Assembly: GCF_005233875.1 (NCBI RefSeq)
Contig: NZ_SZPZ01000003.1
Location: 124,001 to 188,000, forward strand
From: Kribbella jiaozuonensis
Lineage (GTDB): Bacteria > Actinomycetota > Actinomycetes > Propionibacteriales > Kribbellaceae
Length of the DNA: 64,000 nucleotides
Direction: 5' to 3'
This document shows positions 26,385 through 35,220 of the stretch, in pieces. The notes under the pieces are model-generated. The model saw only the letters and a program-made list of their open reading frames with translations. It ran no database searches and was not told the DNA's origin. The position numbers were made by a program, and so were the translations under genes. Each line of letters opens with the position of its first letter. The stretch's first letter is position 1.

Positions 26385-27264
26385 CCTCGAGCCGCTCCAG
26401 GTCCGCCAGGATGTCGATCTGAGTGATCTTGCCGTCATTCACAACAACGGCCATGACCCCCACCAGCCGGTCGTTGACCACAGTGATGACCCCGGGCACA
26501 CCATTGACCAGCGCCACCCGGTTGTACGGCGCCATCCGGCTGAACAGGAGCGCCTGCTCGACAACAGCCTTCGCACCACGCACCAGCTTCGACACAGCCG
26601 GCCCGGCGAAGTCGGCACTCGCCGCACCGGCGTCTGCACGCAGCAGGACGTCCGGGTCGAGCAGCTCGAGCAACGGCTCGAACTCACCGCTGCGCGACGC
26701 CGCCAGGAACGCCTCGACAACCTTCTTCTGCCGGGTCATGTCCCCGTCGCCGGCAGGAGCACCCTGCACCCGCCGCCGAGCCCGACTGGCCAGCTGACGC
26801 GTCGCAGCGGGCGACTTGTCCACAATCGTCGCGATCTCGTCGAACCCGACCCCGAACATGTCGTGCAGTACGAACGCCAACCGCTCCGCCGGCGACAGCG
26901 TCTCCAGCACGACGAGCAGCGCCAGCCCGATCGCATCCGCGTGGACAGCCTCTTCCTCGGGCCCCAGCTCGGTGATGATCGGGTCCGGGACGAATGTGTC
27001 CAGTGAGTCCTCTCGCCGCGACTTCCGGCTGCGCAGCAGATCCAGACACACCCGTGAGACCACAGTGGTCAGCCAGCCGGCCAGATTGCCGACATCACTC
27101 ACGTCGCTCCGGCTCAGCCGGAGCCAAGCCTCCTGTACGGCGTCCTCCGCCTCGGCCACCGATCCGAGCATCCGGTACGCGACCGCCCGCAGGTGCGCAC
27201 GGTTCTGTTCGAACTGCCGCGCCAGCTGTTCGTGGTCGTCCACCGGTGCCTTCTCCTGTCGCAT
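26365..27264 (-). CDS. ECF41-type (SigJ-like) sigma factor with SnoaL-like tail
   Basis: This 299-residue protein has sigma region 2 (AYRMLGSVAEAEDAVQEAWLR), region 4 (VGFDEIATIVDKSPAATRQLASRAR) and a C-terminal NTF2/SnoaL-like domain that in ECF41 factors acts as an in-built regulator. The ATG at 27264 has GGGAAG about 6 bp upstream. There is no COMD or other anti-sigma gene beside it. The downstream neighbour on the other strand is the APH remnant. Confidence 0.87.
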   Translation of the reverse strand: MRQEKAPVDDHEQLARQFEQNRAHLRAVAYRMLGSVAEAEDAVQEAWLRLSRSDVSDVGNLAGWLTTVVSRVCLDLLRSRKSRREDSLDTFVPDPIITELGPEEEAVHADAIGLALLVVLETLSPAERLAFVLHDMFGVGFDEIATIVDKSPAATRQLASRARRRVQGAPAGDGDMTRQKKVVEAFLAASRSGEFEPLLELLDPDVLLRADAGAASADFAGPAVSKLVRGAKAVVEQALLFSRMAPYNRVALVNGVPGVITVVNDRLVGVMAVVVNDGKITQIDILADLERLEVIPLPA

Positions 27265-27328
27265 CACTTCCCTGACGAATGGGACCACCATGATGTGACA
27301 ACGCCCCCGATCCGATCATGATGGGGTC

Positions 27329-28099
27329 ATGAGTCAGGTACGTGGTGACTTGGTGTTCGAGGACGACTTCGATGCGTCGTCGCTCGACCTGGCCGTCTGG
27401 TCACCGCACTACCTACCGCAGTGGAGTTCGCGCGCCGCCTCCGCAGCGACATACCAGCTGGGCGACTCGTGCCTGACGCTCAGCATCCCGGTCGACCAAG
27501 GCCTGTGGTGCGAGGGCGATCACAAACCCGACCTCCGCGTCTCGGGCATCCAGTCGGGCAACTACTCGGGCCCGGTGGGCAGCGCGGTCGGGCAGCAGCC
27601 GTACCGCGAGGGACTGGTCGTCCGCGAGGAGCAGGAGCCGTTCTGGGGCTGGACCCCGAACGGCGGGTACGTCGAACTCCGCGCCCGCGCCGAGCTGAGT
27701 CCACGGTCGATGGTGTCGCTCTGGATGGTCGGACTGGAGGAGCAGCCGGAGCAGTGCGGCGAGATCTGCGTGATGGAGGTGTTCGGGGATGCTCCCGCCG
27801 ACATCGGCATGGGTTTGAAGACGATCCGCGACCCCGCCGTACCGCAGGACTTCGAGGCGGTCCGGCTTCCGATCGACCTGCGTGAGTTCCACACGTACGC
27901 GGTCGAGTGGACCGGTGGTGAGGCGACGTTCTTCGTGGACGGCGCTGCGATCCGCAGCTGTCAGGGCGCGCCGACGTACCCGCTGCAGCTGATGCTGGCC
28001 GTGTTCGACTTCCCGGAGCGGTCCGGTGCGGAGCATGTGCCGACGTTCACCGTCGACTCCATCCGTGGATGGAACGTTGCGGAGGCTTTGGTGGCCTGA
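27329..28099 (+). CDS. GH16-like concanavalin-fold protein with altered catalytic motif
   Basis: This 256-residue cytoplasmic protein (no signal peptide) has the laminarinase/GH16 jelly-roll pattern: VFEDDFDASSLDLAVW, GYVELRARAEL, FHTYAVEWTGGEATFFVDG. The catalytic signature, normally EIDxxE, reads EICVME: both Glu are kept but the middle Asp is Cys. The missing signal and this change suggest either an intracellular hydrolase with modified activity or a binding protein. It ends 14 bp before the trp leader peptide, so the trp promoter probably lies in its last codons. Confidence 0.75.
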   Translation: MSQVRGDLVFEDDFDASSLDLAVWSPHYLPQWSSRAASAATYQLGDSCLTLSIPVDQGLWCEGDHKPDLRVSGIQSGNYSGPVGSAVGQQPYREGLVVREEQEPFWGWTPNGGYVELRARAELSPRSMVSLWMVGLEEQPEQCGEICVMEVFGDAPADIGMGLKTIRDPAVPQDFEAVRLPIDLREFHTYAVEWTGGEATFFVDGAAIRSCQGAPTYPLQLMLAVFDFPERSGAEHVPTFTVDSIRGWNVAEALVA

Positions 28100-28106
28100 C
28101 TAAGGT
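28077..28106 (+). promoter_or_regulatory. Candidate promoter of the trp leader
   Basis: TTGCGG (28077-28082) and TAAGGT (28101-28106) are separated by 18 bp, a good match to the primary sigma consensus. The expected transcription start (28112-28114) would fall at or next to the ATG of the leader peptide, giving a leaderless or nearly leaderless mRNA. Confidence 0.55.
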
Positions 28107-28113
28107 CAGTGTC

Positions 28114-28152
28114 ATGTTCCAGCGCGCAGGTATGTGGTGGGCCGTCGACTGA
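28114..28152 (+). CDS. trpL: Trp leader peptide with tandem Trp codons
   Basis: The 12-codon frame encodes MFQRAGMWWAVD and stops at 28150-28152. Two adjacent TGG codons are very unlikely by chance in a short frame directly upstream of trpD. The hairpin arm GGCCGTC starts at the second Trp codon's edge, so a ribosome stalled on the Trp codons would mask it. Role: sensing charged tRNA-Trp in transcription attenuation. Confidence 0.82.
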   Translation: MFQRAGMWWAVD

Positions 28153-28205
28153 CGGCCTGACTCCGCGCGTACCCACCCGGCCGTCTCCTGCGAGGCGGCC
28201 GTTGT
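28140..28205 (+). promoter_or_regulatory. Tryptophan attenuator upstream of trpD
   Basis: Three complementary segments allow exclusive structures. Segment 1, GGCCGTC (28140-28146), pairs with segment 2, GACGGCC (28151-28157), with a 4-base loop. Segment 2 also pairs with segment 3, GGCCGTC (28179-28185), the antiterminator. Segment 3 within CGGCCGTCTC (28178-28187) pairs with segment 4, GAGGCGGCCG (28192-28201), forming a 10-bp terminator followed by TTGTGATGTC. Stalling at the Trp codons would free segment 2 for the antiterminator. The layout matches classical attenuation. Confidence 0.78.
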
Positions 28206-28247
28206 GATGTCTCCTCGTGGGCGGCCCAGCACCCTCGAGGACACCCG

Positions 28248-29294
28248 ATGGCGACAACACTCCGGACCTGGTCCGGCCTGATCTCCGCACTCCTGGCCGG
28301 CTCTGACCTGTCGGCGGCGGACACCGGCTGGGCGATGGACCAACTGGTGCTGGGCGACGCCTCTCCGGCCCAGATCTCCGGGTTCCTGATCGCCCTACGT
28401 GCAAAGGGCGAGACACCCGACGAGCTGACCGGTCTGGCCGAGGTACTGCGCTCGCACGCGACGCCGGTGCGGATCCGCGGGCCGTTCGTGGACATCGTGG
28501 GTACGGGCGGCGACCGGACCGGTGCGGCGAATATCTCCACCATGGCCGCAGTCGTCGCGGCCGCTACCGGAGTCACCGTGGTCAAACACGGTGGACGTGC
28601 TGCTTCCTCGTCGGCTGGTGGCTCCGGTGATCTGGTGGAGTACCTGGAGATTCCGCTCGATCTCTCGGCGTCCGAAGCCGCACAGGTGGCGGCTGAGGTC
28701 GGTCTGACCTATCTGTTCGCTCCACGCTTCAACCCGGCTTTGCGTCAGGTTGCCGTCGTACGGCGGGAGCTGGCTGTGCCTACTGCCTTCAACGTGCTGG
28801 CGCCGTTGCTGAACCCGGCTGACCCTGCACACCAGCTGGTCGGGGTCGCCAACGCGCAGATGCTGCCAGTGCTGGCCGGTGCGCTCGCCAAGCAGGGTAA
28901 GTCGGCGCTGGTGGCGCGTGGTGACGACGGTCTCGACAAGCTGACTACTACTGGCTATTCACGCTTGTGGATCGTGCACGGCGGCTCTGCGACGGAGACG
29001 GTGTTCGACCCACGGTCGCTCGGGCTCCGTCCGTCGACGCTGGCCGACCTGCAAGGTGGTGACCCGGCGTTCAACGCGACGGCGCTGCACGCTCTTGTCC
29101 ACGGAGCACCGGGCCCGCTGCGGGACGTCGTACTGCTGAACGCCGCAGCCGCCGTCGCCACGCTCTCCCTCGACGAAGCTCCGCTAGCCGAGCTCGTGGC
29201 GGATGCGCTGGACCGCTGCCGGCACGCCATCGACACCGGCCGAGCCGCTCAGGTACTGGATGCCTGGACCAGCCGGTCGCTAGCGTGCCAGTAA
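28248..29294 (+). CDS. trpD: Anthranilate phosphoribosyltransferase
   Basis: This 348-residue enzyme transfers the phosphoribosyl group of PRPP to anthranilate in tryptophan synthesis. DIVGTGGDRTGAANIST is the PRPP-binding loop and KHGGRAASSSAGGSGDLVE the anthranilate/PRPP site (canonical KHGNRA here has G for N). It is preceded by a leader peptide and attenuator. It overlaps the next gene (TAATG), a sigma factor, so read-through would couple them, although a functional link is not obvious. Confidence 0.92.
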   Translation: MATTLRTWSGLISALLAGSDLSAADTGWAMDQLVLGDASPAQISGFLIALRAKGETPDELTGLAEVLRSHATPVRIRGPFVDIVGTGGDRTGAANISTMAAVVAAATGVTVVKHGGRAASSSAGGSGDLVEYLEIPLDLSASEAAQVAAEVGLTYLFAPRFNPALRQVAVVRRELAVPTAFNVLAPLLNPADPAHQLVGVANAQMLPVLAGALAKQGKSALVARGDDGLDKLTTTGYSRLWIVHGGSATETVFDPRSLGLRPSTLADLQGGDPAFNATALHALVHGAPGPLRDVVLLNAAAAVATLSLDEAPLAELVADALDRCRHAIDTGRAAQVLDAWTSRSLACQ

Positions 29295-30208
29295 TGCAAG
29301 AACTCCTGGATGCTGCGCGAGCCGGTGACGAGCACGCCTTCGCACAGCTGGTCGATCCGTGGCGCGGTGAGCTGCACGCTCACTGCTACCGCATGCTCGG
29401 CTCCGACGCCGACGCGGAGGACGCGGTCCAGGAGACGCTGGTGCGTGCATGGAAAGGTCTGTCCGGGTACGAGGACCGCGGCTCGATCCGCCCGTGGCTC
29501 TACAAGATCGCCACCAACCGCTGCCTCACGCAGATCGGCCGCCGCTCCCTGGAGGAGCTCGAGCCTTACCCGGAGAGCCGTCTCTCGTGGACCACCTCGC
29601 TGAGCCCCGAGGCCGAGCTGCTAGCGCTGGAGTCCGTGGAGCTCGCGTTCGTCGCGTCGCTGCAGCACCTGTCTGCGTTGCAACGTGCAGTGCTGCTACT
29701 ACGCGACGTACTGGCGTTCAGTGCCCGTGAGGTGGCCGAGGTGCTAGAGACATCGGTTGCTGCAGTCAACAGTGCGCTGCAGCGAGCGCGGGCGGTGGTG
29801 AGCGCAGTACCGAGTCAGCAGCAGGCTCTGCACGCTCTGGGTGAGTCAGGCGAGCGGGACCTGGTACGGCGGTACATGGCCGCGTGGGAGGCCCGTGACG
29901 TCGACACGATCGTGGCGATGCTGGCCGACGACGCGAAGTACTCGATGCCGCCGCTGCCGGACGTCTTTGTGGGACATGCGGCTATCCGGACGTTCCTGCT
30001 CGACGGACCGCTGCAGAGCGAGTGGCGGTTCCTGCCGGCCAGGGCGAACGGGCACCTCGCGTTCGGGACGTACCTGCTCGACGGCGACCGGTACGTGCCG
30101 GGCGGACTCGATGTCGTCGTACTGCGGGGCTCTGTGATCGTCGAGGTGGTGTCGTATCTGGAGGCGGATTTCCCGTCGTTCGGACTGCCGTCGTCGCTGC
30201 CGCGATGA
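29294..30208 (+). CDS. ECF sigma factor of the SigG/TIGR02960 type
   Basis: This 304-residue protein has region 2 (CYRMLGSDADAEDAVQETLVRAWKG in pieces AEDAVQETLVRAW), a region 4 (LAFSAREVAEVLETSVAAVNSALQRAR) and a C-terminal SnoaL-like domain beginning near residue 190 (YMAAWEARDVDTIVAMLADD). The ATG lies inside the trpD stop (TAATG). It is followed 55 bp later by a tandem SnoaL-like protein, a plausible partner. Confidence 0.87.
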   Translation: MQELLDAARAGDEHAFAQLVDPWRGELHAHCYRMLGSDADAEDAVQETLVRAWKGLSGYEDRGSIRPWLYKIATNRCLTQIGRRSLEELEPYPESRLSWTTSLSPEAELLALESVELAFVASLQHLSALQRAVLLLRDVLAFSAREVAEVLETSVAAVNSALQRARAVVSAVPSQQQALHALGESGERDLVRRYMAAWEARDVDTIVAMLADDAKYSMPPLPDVFVGHAAIRTFLLDGPLQSEWRFLPARANGHLAFGTYLLDGDRYVPGGLDVVVLRGSVIVEVVSYLEADFPSFGLPSSLPR

Positions 30209-30263
30209 GTTTGCGGAGTCGGCCGGGTTGTAGGGGGTGAAAGCAGCCTTCCCGAGGAGAGAC

Positions 30264-31013
30264 ATGACTGACGAGCAGGAGATCCGCACACTGATCCAGC
30301 GCTGGGTCGAGGCGGTACACACTGGCGACCTGGACACGGTGCTCGCGGACCACGCGCTGGACATCGTGATGTTCGACGTGCCACCGCCGTACGACGGCGT
30401 GCGCGGGCTGGAGGCGTACCGCGAGACGTGGCCGGGGTTCTTCGAGTGGCAGAAGTCCGGGGCGTCGTTCGCGCTGGAGTCGCTGGAGGTGACGGCCGGC
30501 GCAGATGTGGCGTTTGCCTTTGGCCTGTTGCGATGTGGGATGCCCGACGACAACCCAGAGCTACGCCTGCGCCTTACCATCGGTCTGCAGAAGGTCAGCG
30601 GCCGCTGGACCGTCACGCACGAGCACCACTCGTTCCCACACGACGACGCGCCCGCCTCCGAGATCGTCGCAGTACTTGACCGGTGGAGCGCGGACACGGC
30701 AACCGGCGACCTGGACGCGCTGATGGAGCCGATCGCCGACGACGTCGTCTCGTACGAGATCGACGGGAACTACACCGGCAAGTCAGCGGTCCGCGAAGTC
30801 TGCGCCGCCGGACTGGCCTCCAGCCCGGGCCCGATCACCTTCACCATCCCCGACCCCACGATCGAGTCGGCCGGCAACCTGGCCGTCGCCTGGTCCGTCG
30901 ACCACATCACCGCCGACAACACCGAGACCACCTCCCGCGCCACCCGGGTCTTCCGCAGGACCAACAGCGGCTGGCAACTGATCCACCAGCACCTGTCCTA
31001 CCCGGCGACGTAG
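30264..31013 (+). CDS. Tandem SnoaL/ketosteroid-isomerase-like protein
   Basis: This 249-residue protein contains two NTF2-fold domains: one from residue 4 (EIRTLIQRWVEAVHTGDLDT) and a second from about 133 (VAVLDRWSADTATGDLDALM). GAGGAGA precedes the ATG. It directly follows a sigma factor that itself ends in such a domain. Its function is unknown; it could sense the same small molecule or be the sigma target. Its end overlaps a convergent hydrolase. Confidence 0.82.
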   Translation: MTDEQEIRTLIQRWVEAVHTGDLDTVLADHALDIVMFDVPPPYDGVRGLEAYRETWPGFFEWQKSGASFALESLEVTAGADVAFAFGLLRCGMPDDNPELRLRLTIGLQKVSGRWTVTHEHHSFPHDDAPASEIVAVLDRWSADTATGDLDALMEPIADDVVSYEIDGNYTGKSAVREVCAAGLASSPGPITFTIPDPTIESAGNLAVAWSVDHITADNTETTSRATRVFRRTNSGWQLIHQHLSYPAT

Positions 31014-31759
31014 TTGCTGATGGCATCGATTATCGGTTGGGGGTTGCGAAGGCTCGGGTAGTGATCGGCGCCGGGGAGCCAGGTGAATTGGGAGCCGGGG
31101 ATGCGGGCGGCGGCTGCGCCGGCTGAGGCGATGGCGATCGGGCGGTCCTTGTCGCCGACCATCACGGCGGTCGGCGCGTGGATCTCGTTGAGCCGGTCGT
31201 ACACGGGAAGCTCGGGCTTGAGGTACATGCCCTGTTCGAACCAGGCCGGGGCGGCAGCACGAAGCTGGTCGACCACAGCGTCGTCCGTGACGGTTGGCGC
31301 CCACACCGGCAGGCCGAACTCCACCAGGCCGTCCACGTCCCGGTTGGCGATCAGCTCGTCGTACTGCGCGTCCAGGTCCGGCTCCTCGAGTACCGGGAAG
31401 CCGCGGACGCTCGGGCAGAGCAGCACCAGGGCGTGCACCCGGTCCGGATGCGTGAGCGCAAAGCTGATCGCAGTACCGCCGCCCATCGAGCAACCGACCA
31501 GCACGACCCGTTGCAGGTCCAGCTGCTCCAGGACGGCCACCAGGTCGTCCACCAGCGAGAACTCCTCGGTCGGCAGCGGTGAGCGCCCGTAGCCGCGTAC
31601 GTCGTACCGGACGATGCGACGTCCGCTGAGCCCGTCCACCACCGGGTCCCAGACCCGGGAGTCCCCGGTGCCGGGATGCAGGAAGACGATCGGTACGCCG
31701 TCCCCGGCCAGATGCTCGGTCCACAGGGCGTCTTGTCCAACCGGAATCCTTAGCTCCAT
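30998..31759 (-). CDS. Alpha/beta hydrolase
   Basis: This 253-residue hydrolase has HPGTGDSRVW near the oxyanion region, the nucleophile elbow GCSMGG (about residue 92), the acid in MVGDKDRP and the His in PGADHYPS. The ATG lies inside the end of the upstream acyltransferase-like gene (10-bp overlap), so both are co-transcribed. The substrate is unknown. Confidence 0.86.
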   Translation of the reverse strand: MELRIPVGQDALWTEHLAGDGVPIVFLHPGTGDSRVWDPVVDGLSGRRIVRYDVRGYGRSPLPTEEFSLVDDLVAVLEQLDLQRVVLVGCSMGGGTAISFALTHPDRVHALVLLCPSVRGFPVLEEPDLDAQYDELIANRDVDGLVEFGLPVWAPTVTDDAVVDQLRAAAPAWFEQGMYLKPELPVYDRLNEIHAPTAVMVGDKDRPIAIASAGAAAARIPGSQFTWLPGADHYPSLRNPQPIIDAISNYVAG

Positions 31760-32739
31760 CCCCTCAGCATGCCCGTGCGCCCGTACCAGTGCCGCCCGGC
31801 ACGCAGGTGCGACACGAACGCACGCTGCAGGGAGGTGTCCTGAGGGATGGCGGCCAGGTCCAGCGCGCCCTCGGGCACGGGCAGTTGCAGACCGAGGCGC
31901 ATCAGCTCGCGGTCGCCCTCGGTCGGGTCCTCCGGTGGCAGCAGCGGCAGCAGGTCGAAGCGCTGCTGGAAGCGGATGATGTTGGAGTCCGGCCGCAGGT
32001 ACTCGGCCAGCTGGGGGTCCAGCAGCCAGGAGTGGCAGACGAACGCGTGGACGGGTTCCTCCGGGTACCAGCGCTTGAAGGACTCGACCGCAGTGGCAAC
32101 GGATGCCTCCGACTCCTGTACGTCGAGTGGTCCGCTCGGTGGGATGTGGATCATCAGCAGATGTCCCGAGACTCCATCGCCCAGGCCCAGCTGGGCGCGG
32201 GTGAAGTCGTGGCGGCCGATCTCGTAGTCCGCGCCGCGGAATCGCAGCGGTGGACCCCAGAGCGGCATCAGTCCGACACCCGCACGACCGAAGACCTGCC
32301 GGTGCGTCGCCATGACTCCACCCAGCGCGGAGACAGTCGCTCTGCTCACCGAATCCGGCACGCCGCGTTCCGCGTGGAGCTCCAGCAAGCGCGGCAGATT
32401 GGCCAGCAAGGCCCAGGCGTTCGCGAACAACCCGACCGGTGACGCGTCCTGGGGTACTGCGGGCCAGCCGCGGAAGCCGGTCGACGGCAGCGCGAGCCCC
32501 ATGTCCCGTTCGACCTCACCGGCCAGTGCGGATGCGATCGTCCACCACTCCGGGTCGTTGTCCGGGTCGGGGCGCGCTGCCAGCATCTGCTCCCGGTCAG
32601 GTGCCGACACCCCGCAGTACTCGATCAACGCCTCGGCGTCCTCCGGCACCTGTAGCCCGTCGCCTACTGCCAAGCCCTGGAACCGCGCTCGAGCCTGCTC
32701 GGAGAAGCCCACTCGTTCGGCTGCACTCAGAACGTCCAC
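31750..32739 (-). CDS. Acyltransferase-like protein (NAT_N / GNAT-like C-terminal)
   Basis: This 329-residue protein starts with GTG. Its C-terminal half has FVCHSWLLDPQLAEYL, then SNIIRFQQRF, typical of the GNAT-like C-terminal domain of actinobacterial acyltransferase domain-containing proteins. The N-terminal half is helical. No classical acetyl-CoA loop is visible. The downstream hydrolase overlaps it by 10 bp. Biochemical function is unknown. Confidence 0.75.
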   Translation of the reverse strand: MDVLSAAERVGFSEQARARFQGLAVGDGLQVPEDAEALIEYCGVSAPDREQMLAARPDPDNDPEWWTIASALAGEVERDMGLALPSTGFRGWPAVPQDASPVGLFANAWALLANLPRLLELHAERGVPDSVSRATVSALGGVMATHRQVFGRAGVGLMPLWGPPLRFRGADYEIGRHDFTRAQLGLGDGVSGHLLMIHIPPSGPLDVQESEASVATAVESFKRWYPEEPVHAFVCHSWLLDPQLAEYLRPDSNIIRFQQRFDLLPLLPPEDPTEGDRELMRLGLQLPVPEGALDLAAIPQDTSLQRAFVSHLRAGRHWYGRTGMLRGWS

Positions 32740-32863
32740 AACCAGTTCCCTCCGCCGCGTCGTCAGTTCCTCGACCCCACCACGGGCCGGAGGTCTCGCG
32801 CACGACTTTTGTGTCCTAGCTCACGGATACGCTCTGCCCAACATCGAGAACCTGGGAGATGGC

Positions 32864-33592
32864 ATGACGAAGTTCGGTCGGTCCGACGACCTCAAAGGCG
32901 CGGAGTTCCTCGAGGCGGACCTGAGCGGGGCTCGGTTCGTCGAGTCCGATCTGTCCGGCACGGTGATGCGCGGCATCGACATCCAGGACGGCGACATCGA
33001 CGCGCCGTGGCTGGGCACGGACGACGCCCGTCTGACGATCAACGGCGTCGACGTCGTGCCGTTCATCGACGCGGAGCTCAACAAGCGGTTCCCCGGTCGG
33101 GAGAACCGGCGCGCGGAAGATCCGGACGCGCTGCGCGCCGCCTGGGCGCAGGTCGAGCAGGCGTGGGCGACGGCCCGCGAACGCGCCGAGGCGATGCCCG
33201 CCGGCACCGTCGACATCTCGGTGGACGGCGAGTGGTCGTTCGCGCAGACGGAGCGACACCTCGTCCACGCCACCGACACCTGGCTGGGCCGCTCGATCCT
33301 GGAGCGCGACGACCCGTACCACCCGCTCGGGCTGAAGTACCTCGGCACCGACGCCCCCGACGCGACGACCCCGCCGTACGCCGAGGTCCTCGAGGCCCGC
33401 GCCGGCCGCGTCGCGATGGTCCGCGACCTCATCGCCGCAACCACCCCGACCGAGCTCGACGAGCCCCGGAAGAACCCACACAACCCCGACCACCCCGAGA
33501 CCGTCCGCCACTGCCTCCACGTAATCATCGAAGAGGAATGGGAACACCTCCGCTTCGCCACCCGAGACCTCGACACCATCGAGTCCCGCTGA
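32864..33592 (+). CDS. Pentapeptide-repeat plus DinB-like protein
   Basis: This 242-residue protein starts with three pentapeptide repeats (LKGAEFLEADLSGARFVES in parts AEFLE, ADLSG, ARFVE). A four-helix DinB/DUF664-like region follows, with HLVHATDTWLG and a C-terminal HCLHVIIEEEWEHLRFA. The three His groups match a DinB metal site. DinB enzymes are often mycothiol-dependent transferases or hydrolases in actinobacteria. GGGAG precedes the ATG at 32864. The start of the open frame further left is not real. Confidence 0.83.
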   Translation: MTKFGRSDDLKGAEFLEADLSGARFVESDLSGTVMRGIDIQDGDIDAPWLGTDDARLTINGVDVVPFIDAELNKRFPGRENRRAEDPDALRAAWAQVEQAWATARERAEAMPAGTVDISVDGEWSFAQTERHLVHATDTWLGRSILERDDPYHPLGLKYLGTDAPDATTPPYAEVLEARAGRVAMVRDLIAATTPTELDEPRKNPHNPDHPETVRHCLHVIIEEEWEHLRFATRDLDTIESR

Positions 33593-33601
33593 GCCGGGGC
33601 T

Positions 33602-34552
33602 TCAACGGGCGGTCGGCACCGGTAGTTGGAAGACCGACCAGCCGTCCACGGGCAGGAAGCCGAGTGCTGCGTTGACGGCGCGCATGTGCGTGTTGTCCTC
33701 GGCGTTCCAGGCGTCGATGAAGCGCAGCTGCGGCTCGTTCGCCTGTGTGTACGCGTGATTGGCTGACTTCACGGCCAGCCCGAGGCGCCGGCCTCGATGG
33801 GCCGGCTCGACGATCGTGGTCCGCTGCCGCGCATGGGTGTCGTCGGCGGACTCGAACGAAAGCTTGGTCCGGGCAACGATCTGCCCGGACGCGTCCTGCC
33901 GGGCGGCGGTCGAGTAGGAGCGGTATCCGCGGCGCAGTTCGTCCGCCTCCTGGCGGCGTACCCGCGCAGCGTCGTACACCTGCTGCTCGACCGCCAGGTC
34001 GCCGGTGGGGGCGTCGAGCATCAGGCGAGTCTGCAGCGCGGCGACATCGTCGACGATCTCGTCGGGCGCCACGTCGCGCCACTGCACCAACGAGTACCCG
34101 TCGGCGAGTGTCGCCTCATGGTCAGCGAGCTGGCACCGAGACCTGATGCTGGTCGCGCCGGGCCGGTGACCGCGGCTGGTGAGGTAGCGGTACCCGGCCT
34201 CGTCGCGCTCGGCCCCGCCAGGCAGCGTCCGAACCGTCTCGACCTCGATCAGACTCCGCTGATGCTGTCGGGCGACCTTGTAGACCTCCTCCAACAGCCC
34301 GGTGCCGATCCCACGACGCCGGTGCTGCGGGTGCACGATCAGGTCCAGATACATCAAGTTCTCCGACTGCGGCAGCTGGTACGACGCAGCCCCGACCACC
34401 CGACCGCCGTCCCACGCCAGCAGCGCATGTTCGGTCGCCTGCCGGCGTGGCGTGGGGAAGTCGGGTACGTCGTACCGCGTGACCGCGACCGTGAGGTCGT
34501 ACATCTGGCCCATCGCGACCGGGTCCGCCGGATCCAGCTGCCTGATTGTCAT
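33602..34552 (-). CDS. Two-domain GNAT N-acetyltransferase
   Basis: This 316-residue protein has two GNAT domains. The first has the acetyl-CoA loop PQHRRRGIGTGLLEEV (about residues 78-93); the second has PAHRGRRLGLAVKSANH (about 245-261). Both retain the Q/R-x-x-G-x-G/A signature. It is followed 2 bp later, in reading order upstream, by a dihydrofolate-reductase-like gene, forming a leftward string of four genes with the ArsR regulator at its head. The acceptor is unknown. Confidence 0.86.
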   Translation of the reverse strand: MTIRQLDPADPVAMGQMYDLTVAVTRYDVPDFPTPRRQATEHALLAWDGGRVVGAASYQLPQSENLMYLDLIVHPQHRRRGIGTGLLEEVYKVARQHQRSLIEVETVRTLPGGAERDEAGYRYLTSRGHRPGATSIRSRCQLADHEATLADGYSLVQWRDVAPDEIVDDVAALQTRLMLDAPTGDLAVEQQVYDAARVRRQEADELRRGYRSYSTAARQDASGQIVARTKLSFESADDTHARQRTTIVEPAHRGRRLGLAVKSANHAYTQANEPQLRFIDAWNAEDNTHMRAVNAALGFLPVDGWSVFQLPVPTAR

Positions 34553-34554
34553 GC

Positions 34555-35220
34555 CTAGCGCTGTCGAACCGTGTAGGTCAGATGTGTCGCCCGCGGGCCC
34601 GGCTCCGCGCGGACCGGCTCCAGCGCCACGCGATCCGAGTCCACCCCCTCGAAGAGGCGGATCCCGGTGCCGAACAGTACGGGCGAGAGCGCGATCGTGA
34701 ACTCGTCGATCAGACCGGCGTTCACATACTCGAGGATCGTCGTACCGCCGCCTGCGATCCGGACGTCCCGGTCCCCGGCGGCCTCGCGGGCCTGGTCGAG
34801 CGCCTTCTCGATGCCGTCGTTGACGAAGTGGAACGTCGTACCGCCCGGCCGCTCCCAGGGATCACGCTTCTCGTGCGTCACGACGTACACCGGGGTGTGG
34901 AACGGCGCCTCCTCCGGCCACGCCAACGCGCCGCCGTCGAACATCCGCTTGCCCATCACGCTCACGCCGGTGCGCTCGTACGTCGCCCGGGCGATGTCGT
35001 TGTCGAGTCCTTCCTCGCCGCCCTCGCCGAGCTTCAGGTTCTCCCGGAAGAACCGCTGCGGGAAGATCCAGGCCTGCAGCTCCGACCACTTCGCCATCCA
35101 GCGCTGGACCCTCGGGTCGCTCTGGCCGCCGGGCGAGAACACCACGTCGAGGGGTACGTCGTCCGGCGCCACGAACCCGTCGAGCGACATCGACACACTG
35201 AAGAACACCTTCCCGGCCAT
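34555..35220 (-). CDS. Dihydrofolate reductase-like (RibD C-terminal) protein
   Basis: This 221-residue protein has the typical start VFFSVSMSLDGFVA and the NADPH-binding IAGGGTTILEYVNAGLIDEF. Such proteins resemble the reductase half of RibD and usually act on unknown pteridine-like or other substrates, not as the housekeeping DHFR. The ATG overlaps the stop of the SRPBCC gene. Confidence 0.85.
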   Translation of the reverse strand: MAGKVFFSVSMSLDGFVAPDDVPLDVVFSPGGQSDPRVQRWMAKWSELQAWIFPQRFFRENLKLGEGGEEGLDNDIARATYERTGVSVMGKRMFDGGALAWPEEAPFHTPVYVVTHEKRDPWERPGGTTFHFVNDGIEKALDQAREAAGDRDVRIAGGGTTILEYVNAGLIDEFTIALSPVLFGTGIRLFEGVDSDRVALEPVRAEPGPRATHLTYTVRQR

